Shown piece after piece: positions 15,825 through 22,018 of a stretch of DNA of 22,977 bases. Source of the stretch: Acidobacteriaceae bacterium (GTDB lineage: Bacteria > Acidobacteriota > Terriglobia > Terriglobales > Acidobacteriaceae); contig PMMJ01000294.1 of assembly GCA_003162255.1 (NCBI GenBank), positions 1 to 22,977 on the forward strand, read 5' to 3'. Numbering within the stretch: position 1 is the stretch's first letter; each line of letters starts with the position of its first letter. The position numbers and the translations under genes are program-made. The notes under the pieces are model-generated. The model was given only the letters and a program-made list of their open reading frames with translations, was not told where the DNA came from and did not search any database.

Positions 15825-15840
15825 TGTTCCACGTGAAATA
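15825..15840. other. parS-like ParB-binding site candidate
   Basis: TGTTCCACGTGAAATA closely resembles the near-universal parS 16-mer TGTTNCACGTGNAACA: the central CACGTG and the TGTT arm match, and the right arm differs at one position (T for C in AACA). It sits in an intergenic gap, as chromosomal parS sites often do. ParB recognition would place this segment in the origin-proximal region, which cannot be checked here. The 226-base gap around it (15803-16028) otherwise contains no gene, only weak -10-like boxes before the PilZ gene. Confidence 0.5.
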
Positions 15841-16028
15841 TAGCTGCGATTTGCAACATCCGCACGATATAGACAATCCACAATTATTCTCTCGACCATC
15901 CCCTTGTCATGCAACGTAACTTCAGGAACCGTTTGCGCGTAACTGATGTGACGTTTCGCTTTTGGTCGGTTCTGGTTATGATCCGATTGAATCGTTGAGC
16001 GGAACTCGGAGCGGAACCCGGAGTAAAA

Positions 16029-16364
16029 ATGGACCGGCGAAAAGAGCGCAGACTGAACCTGGAGTTGCCGGTACGCATCTGGGGAGTGGACAGGATGGCG
16101 CGTCCATTCGCGGAGATGGTTCGGGTGCGGAACGTCAGCGATCATGGAGCAGTTCTGACGGGCGTGCGCTCGAAGGTCCAGACCGGAGAAGTGCTGGACG
16201 TACAGCTTGGCGCGTCACGAGCGCAGTTTCGCGTTGTGTGGATGAATTTTACGGGAGAGGCCGGGATACAGGCTCTGGCATTTGAGCCTCCCATCTTGGG
16301 GATCGGCCTCCCCAAGTTTGTGAAATGGTGGGAACCGGATAGGCCAAACGCCGAACGGCACTGA
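16029..16364 (+). CDS. PilZ domain protein
   Basis: This 111-residue single-domain protein carries the cyclic-di-GMP binding motifs in the usual order: RRKERR at the N-terminus (RxxxR) and NVSDHGAVL at about 37-45 ([D/N]xSxxG). It most likely binds c-di-GMP and regulates a partner such as motility, polysaccharide or envelope machinery; the partner is not visible. ATG 16029 is preceded by GGAG at five bases. It converges with hemW, with 19 bases between the stops. The 3' ends of both genes carry a long inverted repeat. Confidence 0.9.
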   Translation: MDRRKERRLNLELPVRIWGVDRMARPFAEMVRVRNVSDHGAVLTGVRSKVQTGEVLDVQLGASRAQFRVVWMNFTGEAGIQALAFEPPILGIGLPKFVKWWEPDRPNAERH

Positions 16365-16408
16365 TCGGCCAACTAACGTGGATTCACGTGCCGGTTCCCA
16401 CTTTTTCT
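16328..16408 (+). terminator. Inverted repeat followed by T-tract between PilZ and hemW genes
   Basis: GTGGGAACCGG (16328-16338) and CCGGTTCCCAC (16391-16401) are perfect 11-base arms, 52 bases apart, followed directly by TTTTTCTT. The arms lie in the last codons of the PilZ gene and of hemW. The layout fits a terminator for the plus strand, but the long loop is unusual. Confidence 0.4.
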
Positions 16409-17634
16409 TCGGCAAGAAATCTGGCAAAAACTTCATTGGACAGGAGACGGCCGCGAGCCGTAAGTCGCACGGTCGTGCCTTGCTGTTCGAGCAGGCCGTC
16501 CTGCACGGACTGTTCCACGGCGGATTTCCAAACGGCGACGGCGTCTCGACTGAAATTCTGTTGCAGTCTGAAATCTCTGCACAGGCTTTCCAGATCGACA
16601 CCGCGATTGAGCCGTAAGCCAAGGAAGAAGCTTTCCTCTATCGCTGCTTGCGCAGAGACCGGCGTCACCGCGTGCGGCGCGCGATTCATATAGGCGTCGA
16701 GCGAATCGGGGGTGGCGAAGCGGACGGCCATTGGACGGCCGGCCTCGTAATGGTCGACAACAAGCATCGAGTGGGCGTCGACGCCGAAGCCGAGGTAGGG
16801 CTGGCGCGTCCAGTATTTCAAGTTATGGAGTGACTCATTGCTGTGTAACTCGTTGTCTCGCGATTCCGCTTCGGAGCGGGCAAAATTGGAAATCTCGTAC
16901 TGCGCTATGCCGGCGCCAGCTAGCATCTCACATGCCTGCTGGTAGAAATCCGCGGTCGCATCGTCATTGGGGACGAAGTGGGCGTGGTAGCGGGCGCCTC
17001 CGGCGATCAGCTCCCGGCCCAGGCGGGAATCTTCGTCCACTTCCAGCATGTAAACGCTCACGTGTGGAGTGCCCGTCGCAATCGTCTCCGACAGCGAGAA
17101 AGCCCAGCTTTCGGCCGTCTGGTGCGGCAGCCCGGCGATCAGGTCGATGTTGATGTTGTGGAGGCCAGCTTCCCGCAGACGCGCAATCTCTTCGAGAACG
17201 GTCGAGCGTTTGTGCAGTCGCCCCACAGACTGCGCTTCCTGATCGACGAAAGACTGCACGCCCAGGCTTACCCGGTTCACACCGCATTGCAGCAGGGTTT
17301 CGATGAGCGCGGGGGTAAGCGTGCCCGGAGCGCATTCGACGGTAATCTCGGCATCGGGCGTTATCGCAAATTGACCGCGCACGGCGGCGAAGATGCGCAG
17401 CATCTGCGCGGCATCGAGGATCGATGGAGTTCCTCCGCCGAGATAAACGGAGTCTGCACTTGTGTCGAGCGCACATCCCAGCTCCGCCGCAAGCTGGCGC
17501 GAGTTAGCGATATCTTCGAGCACATGGCCAACGTAGTTTTCGTAGGCCGACTTCGAAAACACGCCGGAGGCGAAGTTGCAGTAGCTGCACTTGGTCCGGC
17601 AAAACGGGATCGAAATGTAGAGGCCAAGGGGCAT
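16384..17634 (-). CDS. hemW: Radical SAM protein HemW (coproporphyrinogen III oxidase-like)
   Basis: The 416-residue protein starts MPLGLYISIPFCRTKCSYCNF, with the CxxxCxxC motif for the 4Fe-4S cluster (Cys12, Cys16, Cys19). The SAM-binding LGGGTPS motif follows, and then VSLGVQSF, NIDLIAGLPHQT, YEISNFARSEAESR and LGFGVDAHSM, all typical of HemW. HemW is a heme chaperone related to HemN rather than the oxidase itself. The frame is open to ATG 17676, but the conserved start aligns with ATG 17634. Compared with relatives, where ESR is normally followed directly by HNLKYW, there are 10 extra residues (DNELHSNESL). The gene converges with the PilZ gene. Confidence 0.93.
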   Translation of the reverse strand: MPLGLYISIPFCRTKCSYCNFASGVFSKSAYENYVGHVLEDIANSRQLAAELGCALDTSADSVYLGGGTPSILDAAQMLRIFAAVRGQFAITPDAEITVECAPGTLTPALIETLLQCGVNRVSLGVQSFVDQEAQSVGRLHKRSTVLEEIARLREAGLHNINIDLIAGLPHQTAESWAFSLSETIATGTPHVSVYMLEVDEDSRLGRELIAGGARYHAHFVPNDDATADFYQQACEMLAGAGIAQYEISNFARSEAESRDNELHSNESLHNLKYWTRQPYLGFGVDAHSMLVVDHYEAGRPMAVRFATPDSLDAYMNRAPHAVTPVSAQAAIEESFFLGLRLNRGVDLESLCRDFRLQQNFSRDAVAVWKSAVEQSVQDGLLEQQGTTVRLTARGRLLSNEVFARFLAEEKVGTGT

Positions 17635-17740
17635 GCTGTTGTTTATTCTATGGGACGCGCGTGGGACGTGTTGCATGGCAGTGGCCTAATATAGAGAGAT
17701 AGGGACTCCCTGCTGAGGGGCCCCACAAATCACATGAGGC

Positions 17741-17944
17741 ATGGTGACGAGAACAACTATGAGCGCTGGGCAGACTGATCTTTTATGTGAGCACTGTGGT
17801 CAGACGTTTTCCGCCTTCCTGCACGAAATGGCAGAAAAGAACGCCAAGGTCGTGTGCCCGAATTGCGGCGGAAGCGGTGACTGCAAGCCTCCGAAGACTG
17901 TCAAGCCGGTTGCAAGGGCACACTCCGCTAAGAAGACGGTTTAG
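17741..17944 (+). CDS. Small zinc-ribbon protein
   Basis: A 67-residue protein (61 residues from a second in-frame ATG at 17759, MSAGQTDLL) with two CxxC pairs, LCEHCGQTF and CPNCGGSGDC, which form a probable zinc ribbon. The remainder is Lys/Pro-rich (KPPKTVKPVARAHSAKKTV). It resembles FYDLN-acid or FmdB-type small regulators in general form, but no specific family is recognised. The gene is followed by about 130 bases without a gene before the ABC exporter, in which no clear terminator or promoter is visible. Confidence 0.65.
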   Translation: MVTRTTMSAGQTDLLCEHCGQTFSAFLHEMAEKNAKVVCPNCGGSGDCKPPKTVKPVARAHSAKKTV

Positions 17945-18073
17945 ATCGGCCCAACCTTTTCTATCCGGCGCGCCGGTTCCGTCATCTAGTTGGAGTAAGC
18001 GTTTTTGGGATAATCTCTACTGGGAAGATCCTCAGCTGGGATCCATCCCGAATCTTGTTTTCTCGCGCCACCG

Positions 18074-20026
18074 ATGGCCTCCAATCAGGAAGAAGAAGTA
18101 TTAGGCAAAGCATACGACGGCCGGCTGATGCGGCGGCTGCTGACGTATCTGCGTCCCTACAAATGGCACGTGGTGGTGGCGCTCGCGGCCATCATCCTGA
18201 AGTCGGGGCTGGACGTGCTGGGGCCGTTCCTCACCAAGATCGCCATCGATAAATATCTGGCGAAGTCGCCGGACTCGCACTCCTGGATTGGCGACCGGCT
18301 GAGCAGCGCTCCGCTGACCGGTATCGCGCAGATTGGCGGGCTTTACGTCGGAATTCTCGTCTTCACTTTCACGCTGGAGTTTATCCAAACGTACTTGATG
18401 CAGTGGACGGGCCAGAAAGTCATGTTCGATCTGCGCCGGCAGATTTTCCGCCACTTGCAGCACATCCACGTCGCGTTTTTCGACAAGCATCCGGTGGGCC
18501 GGCTGGTGACGCGCGTAACCACCGACGTCGATGCGCTGAATGAAATGTTCACGGCGGGCGTGGTCTCCATTTTTGAAGACGTTTTCGTACTGGCCGGCAT
18601 TATCGCCATCATGATGAAGATGAACTGGAAGCTGGCGCTCATCACCTTTGCCGTGCTTCCACTGATCGTGTATGCGACCAAGATTTTTCGCGATAAGGTG
18701 CGCGATTCCTACCGTCGCATCCGCACCGCCATTGCCCGAATCAATTCCTACCTGCAGGAAGCGGTTTCAGGAATGCTGGTGCTGCAGCTTTTCAATCGTG
18801 AGAAGCGCGCCTTCAATAAATTTTCCGACATCAACGCCTCGCACATGGAGGCGTTCAAAGACGCCATCATGGCGTACTCGGTGTACTACCCGGTGGTCGA
18901 AATCCTGTCGGCAATTGCCATTGCGAGCATTATCTGGTTTGGCGGGAATGATGTGATCCGGGGCGTGGCAACGATTGGCGTCCTGGTCGCGTTCATGCAG
19001 TACGCGCAGCGGTTCTTCCGTCCGATTCAAGACCTGAGCGAGAAATACAACATCCTGCAGTCGGCGATGGCGGCGGGCGAGCGCGTGTTCAAGCTGCTGG
19101 ATACGAAGATTGAAGTGACTTCGCCGGCCGTCGCGAAACGTCCGCAAGGGCCCGGGCGGATTGAATTCGATCATGTGTGGTTTGCGTACGGGAACAAGCC
19201 GGCGGCAGAAAAGCCTGCCGACTCTTCGAGTCGGCTTGGACGGGCGGGGGCGCCCGTCCCCACACAAACTGGTGAGCCCGACTGGGTTTTGCGCGACGTT
19301 AGCTTTGCGCTCGAGCCGGGCGAGACCATCGCCGTCGTCGGACACACCGGGGCGGGCAAAACCACGCTGATCTCGCTGCTCATGCGCTTCTACGACGTGC
19401 AGCGGGGAGCGATTCGCCTCGACGGCGTCGATATCAAGGAGATGAACCTCGACGACCTGCGCGGCCGCTTCGGCGTCGTCTTGCAGGATCCGTTTCTATT
19501 CAGCGGCACGGTTGCGGGCAACATTAGGCTGGGGACGGCGCGCATTCAAGACGCGGACGTGGAGCAGGCGGCGGAGGACGTCAACCTCGCCGACTTTATC
19601 CGAACCTTGCCCGGAGGATTCAAAGAAGAGGTGCGCGAACGCGGCTCGACGCTCTCGACCGGACAGAAGCAGCTCATCAGTTTTGCGCGAGCGCTGGCGC
19701 ACAATCCGAAGATTCTGATTCTCGATGAAGCGACTTCCAGCGTGGATACGGAGACCGAATTCCGTGTGCGCGACGCGCTCAACCGCATGGTGGAAGGGCG
19801 GACGGCGCTGATCATCGCGCACCGGCTCTCGACCATCCAGCGCGCCGACAAGATTATCGTGATGCACAAAGGCCAGGTCCGCGAAATGGGATCGCACCAG
19901 CAGCTGCTGGCCCAGCGCGGGATTTACTGGAAGCTCTATCAGCTGCAGTACAAAGATCAGGAGATCAGTGTGGCGCGGGCGCCCTCGCCCGCGAACGCGC
20001 ACTCCATCGTCAGCGCGGACGACTAG
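18074..20026 (+). CDS. ABC exporter, MsbA/LmrA-like half transporter
   Basis: This 650-residue protein fuses a six-helix transmembrane domain (about 20-330) to an ATP-binding domain. ATPase motifs are complete: Walker A GHTGAGKTTL, Q-loop VVLQDPFLF, signature STGQKQLISFARAL (an LSTGQ variant of LSGGQ), Walker B ILILDEATSSVD and H-loop IIAHRLST. It therefore should form a homodimeric exporter for lipid or drug-like molecules; lipid A transport is possible because lpxB lies nearby. Between strands of the N-terminal part of the ATPase domain, about residues 375-402, is an extra segment AEKPADSSSRLGRAGAPV that is encoded by two DNA palindromes, and the last residues (ARAPSPANAHS) are encoded by a third. 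ATG 18074 has no clear ribosome-binding site. Confidence 0.95.
   Translation: MASNQEEEVLGKAYDGRLMRRLLTYLRPYKWHVVVALAAIILKSGLDVLGPFLTKIAIDKYLAKSPDSHSWIGDRLSSAPLTGIAQIGGLYVGILVFTFTLEFIQTYLMQWTGQKVMFDLRRQIFRHLQHIHVAFFDKHPVGRLVTRVTTDVDALNEMFTAGVVSIFEDVFVLAGIIAIMMKMNWKLALITFAVLPLIVYATKIFRDKVRDSYRRIRTAIARINSYLQEAVSGMLVLQLFNREKRAFNKFSDINASHMEAFKDAIMAYSVYYPVVEILSAIAIASIIWFGGNDVIRGVATIGVLVAFMQYAQRFFRPIQDLSEKYNILQSAMAAGERVFKLLDTKIEVTSPAVAKRPQGPGRIEFDHVWFAYGNKPAAEKPADSSSRLGRAGAPVPTQTGEPDWVLRDVSFALEPGETIAVVGHTGAGKTTLISLLMRFYDVQRGAIRLDGVDIKEMNLDDLRGRFGVVLQDPFLFSGTVAGNIRLGTARIQDADVEQAAEDVNLADFIRTLPGGFKEEVRERGSTLSTGQKQLISFARALAHNPKILILDEATSSVDTETEFRVRDALNRMVEGRTALIIAHRLSTIQRADKIIVMHKGQVREMGSHQQLLAQRGIYWKLYQLQYKDQEISVARAPSPANAHSIVSADD
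19217..19259. repeat. Two adjacent palindromes inserted in frame in the ABC exporter gene
   Basis: GCCGACTC-TTC-GAGTCGGC (19217-19235) and GGACGGGCG-GGGG-CGCCCGTCC (19238-19259) are perfect hairpins with 8- and 9-base arms. They encode the SSSRLGRAGAPV segment that has no counterpart in usual exporters. The second shares a GGGCG-CCCY-CGCCC core with the palindrome at 19974-19993 when read on the opposite strand. Confidence 0.7.
19974..19993. repeat. Palindrome encoding the C-terminal tail of the ABC exporter
   Basis: CGCGGGCG-CCCT-CGCCCGCG has perfect 8-base arms with a 4-base centre. It encodes ARAPSPANA near the C-terminus, beyond the conserved ATPase domain, so the tail may be derived from an inserted element. 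Confidence 0.6.
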
Positions 20027-20041
20027 ACGCAATTCAAGCGC

Positions 20042-20084
20042 GGCATCAATCAGATCCATCGGTGAAGGGATCTGATGTCATGCC
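20042..20084. terminator. Hairpin between convergent genes, possible bidirectional terminator
   Basis: ATCAGATCC and GGATCTGAT (20049-20057 and 20068-20076) form a perfect 9-base stem, extended by outer arms GGCAT/ATGCC. It lies just after the ABC exporter stop and before the 3' end of the opposite gene. No T-tract follows, so Rho-independent function is uncertain. Confidence 0.4.
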
Positions 20085-20107
20085 CTTTACGCGGCTCATG
20101 TTGACCT

Positions 20108-20716
20108 TTAGTACAGTTCGTTCTTGGGAATTCTCAGCAGTGCCAACTCGATCGCAAGGTAGAGGCCCAGTTCACGGACGGGTCCCTGCTGCGGCATCCA
20201 GCTGTCGACAATGTGATATTTGCCCGCTTTCACTCCTTCGATGACCCACTGGGAACCATCGGGTCCCGGTTGGTCATTGAGGCGGCTCGGGAGGGACCAG
20301 AACTCGACGTTGTTAAACACAGCCAGAAAAGCCTGGGTTTGCGCCCGGAGGAGAGGACGGGAGCTGTTCTCGGCAAGATGCCCCGGCCTGAATCCGCCGG
20401 TTCCACTCGCGACCTTCGATGTTATGACTCCAGTTCCGTCTGCCCTAACGTCGAGGCGTATAGCCACCGGATGATGGAACGTGCGCAGCCAGAGGAAGCG
20501 GTACGATTCGCAGGACGGCTTCTTCGCCAGTTCAAATAGCGAAGGTTCATCCAGAACCTTCAATTCTTGGGAGTACCAATCTATCTTGAATTGATCGCTC
20601 TGGGGATCGTCAGCAAAGGTCTTCTTAGGGAAGTACGTCTCTTGGGCAATTGCAAGTGCGCTAAGCGCAAGCAAAGAAGCAATCGCCAGCCGCACAGGAC
20701 GGCGGAATGATCCCAT
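20108..20716 (-). CDS. Secreted hypothetical protein
   Basis: A protein of about 202 residues with a clear signal peptide (RRPVRLAIASLLALSALAIAQ) followed by a mature part with no recognised domain. It is rich in aromatic and charged residues, with segments such as RFLWLRTFHHPVAIRLDVR and a G-x-G-V-I-T-S-K strand that suggest a beta-rich fold. ATG 20716 is preferred; a TTG two codons upstream (20722) is also open and there is no strong ribosome-binding site. It faces the ABC exporter gene tail-to-tail and the next gene head-to-head, with a remnant of lpxB and palindromes in the 294-base gap upstream. Confidence 0.65.
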   Translation of the reverse strand: MGSFRRPVRLAIASLLALSALAIAQETYFPKKTFADDPQSDQFKIDWYSQELKVLDEPSLFELAKKPSCESYRFLWLRTFHHPVAIRLDVRADGTGVITSKVASGTGGFRPGHLAENSSRPLLRAQTQAFLAVFNNVEFWSLPSRLNDQPGPDGSQWVIEGVKAGKYHIVDSWMPQQGPVRELGLYLAIELALLRIPKNELY

Positions 20717-20734
20717 ACCCAATTGGACACCGGA

Positions 20735-20757
20735 GGCGCCGGACTTGTTCCGGCGCC
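20735..20757. repeat. Intergenic palindrome upstream of the secreted hypothetical gene
   Basis: GGCGCCGGA-CTTGT-TCCGGCGCC has perfect 9-base arms with a 5-base loop. It directly precedes the lpxB remnant, so it may mark a rearrangement point or be a mobile palindrome like those in the coding regions. Confidence 0.5.
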
Positions 20758-20788
20758 CCTGGTCCTATCGGTGACAAACGTCGCGGCT

Positions 20789-20855
20789 TTACGATGCTCC
20801 CGCACGAATTCTGATCTCAGCCGGCGAAGTGTACAGCGCGCAACTGATTCAATCG
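20789..20855 (+). pseudogene. Decayed copy of the lpxB 5' end
   Basis: This stretch aligns with 22006-22084, the start of lpxB with 13 bases of its leader. By eye, about 58 of 67 bases agree, with a 12-base in-frame deletion. The encoded residues would be ARILISAGEVYSAQLIQS against the real MRILISAGEASGEMYGAQLIEA. The GTG start codon is replaced by GCA and similarity ends soon after. Several differences are synonymous, so the fragment was probably under coding constraint before it decayed. Confidence 0.75.
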
Positions 20856-20885
20856 TGTGGCGGGCTGCGGGGCTTCGCTTTCCGA

Positions 20886-20914
20886 TTGGCGCGGTTTGAC
20901 AATCCACCTATAAT
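20886..20914 (+). promoter_or_regulatory. Sigma-70-type promoter of the following gene
   Basis: TTGGCG and a perfect TATAAT are separated by exactly 17 bases. They lie about 100 bases upstream of the ATG at 21011, which has an AGAGGAGA ribosome-binding site five to six bases upstream. The leader also holds a TCTAGAAA direct repeat (20983-20998) just before the ribosome-binding site. Confidence 0.55.
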
Positions 20915-21010
20915 GGCGCGTTCTTCGGACTTGCGGATTGGACTAGCAGGGTCGCTCGTCCGTCGCAACACTCACCCTATCTTCTAGAAATCTAGAAAGA
21001 GGAGAATTCC

Positions 21011-21814
21011 ATGTCCACCACACCGCCAAGTCCGCCACCACCCGGGGGAGTATCACCAACCCCCGTAGCTGCCCCCGCGCCCCAGACAAGTTCGGGAGTC
21101 AAAATCCTTCTGTGGGTTTTCGGGATCATTGTGGGATTGATCCTGCTTTCTTTCGGCAGTTGCGCCGTCATCGGTTTCTACGCCATGCATAAAATGAAGC
21201 AGGCCGGGTTCGATTCGGAATTAATGAAAAAGAACCCCGGATACGCTGGCGCAAAGATGGCCGTGGCCATGAATCCCGATGTCGAGATCGTATCGAGCGA
21301 CGACAGTGCCGGAACGATCGTGGTGCGCAACAAGAAAACCGGCAAGATCGTAACCATGAAGTTCGACCCGCACAAGAAGGCCATGGAAATTACCGACGAG
21401 AACGGCAAAACGTCCACCTTGACGACTAGCGGCGAGGGCACATCCGCCAGCCTGGAGGTAAAAAGCCCCGATGGCACGGTAAAGATCGGCGACACTTCGG
21501 ACAAAGCGCCGGATTGGGTGCCGTCGTATCCCGGGTCCACACCGAAAAGTACGTTCTCCTCCAGCAATGGCGGGGAGCAGACCGGTTCTTACACGTTCAT
21601 TACTGCGGACCCAGCTGACAAGCTCATCTCATTTTATGGGGACGCTTTGAAATCGGGCGGTTTTGCCGTATCGAATATGTCCAGCAGCTCCGATGGAAAG
21701 GTTGGAGGCATGGTGAGCGGTGAAGACAAAGCCACCAAGCGCACCGTCGTGGTGACCTTCGGAACCGAGGCGGACGGCACGCACGTGAATGTGACCTTCG
21801 CGGTCAAGCAGTAA
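21011..21814 (+). CDS. Membrane-anchored hypothetical protein
   Basis: This 267-residue protein has a Pro/Ala-rich N-terminus (about 1-28), one membrane segment (VKILLWVFGIIVGLILLSFG, about 30-50) and an outer part. The latter contains a repeated beta-strand region (GTIVVRNKKTGKIVTMKFD, ITDENGKTSTLTTS, about 100-160) and a C-terminal domain (about 170-267) with a Ser-rich linker, YTFITADPADKLISFYGDALKSGG and repeating strands. No specific family is recognised; the C-terminus resembles small domains that occur in secreted bacterial proteins. The start is certain because of the strong ribosome-binding site and upstream promoter. It precedes lpxB with a 204-base gap that holds an inverted repeat. 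Confidence 0.85.
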   Translation: MSTTPPSPPPPGGVSPTPVAAPAPQTSSGVKILLWVFGIIVGLILLSFGSCAVIGFYAMHKMKQAGFDSELMKKNPGYAGAKMAVAMNPDVEIVSSDDSAGTIVVRNKKTGKIVTMKFDPHKKAMEITDENGKTSTLTTSGEGTSASLEVKSPDGTVKIGDTSDKAPDWVPSYPGSTPKSTFSSSNGGEQTGSYTFITADPADKLISFYGDALKSGGFAVSNMSSSSDGKVGGMVSGEDKATKRTVVVTFGTEADGTHVNVTFAVKQ

Positions 21815-21881
21815 ACACGAGCAAGAGTTACTTCCAAGATCTCTCGGTGGGAGATGCCTGCAAGCGGCTTGAAGCCTGGGG

Positions 21882-21905
21882 GAGACGTGCCGATGTCCAC
21901 GTCTC
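21882..21905 (+). terminator. Inverted repeat before lpxB, possible terminator
   Basis: GAGACGTG (21882-21889) and CACGTCTC (21898-21905) are perfect 8-base arms with an 8-base loop, 68 bases after the stop of the membrane-anchored protein gene. Only a weak T/C-rich run (TTCGTCTTCC) follows. It may be a terminator or one more palindromic repeat; the rest of the gap holds nothing clear. Confidence 0.35.
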
Positions 21906-22018
21906 TTCGTCTTCCGCAAGCCCTTTCGCTGGCGTCCAGCATCTGCCCGTGTGGCGTCGGCGCCCGCGAACGCTGACCCCATGGAACACTGCTTCCTCCG
22001 TCCCGTTACAATGCTCCC

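Noticed and set aside
20898..20914. TTGACA close to TATAAT as a promoter
   Set aside because: The spacing of about 7 bases is too short; TTGGCG with a 17-base spacing is the better -35 box.
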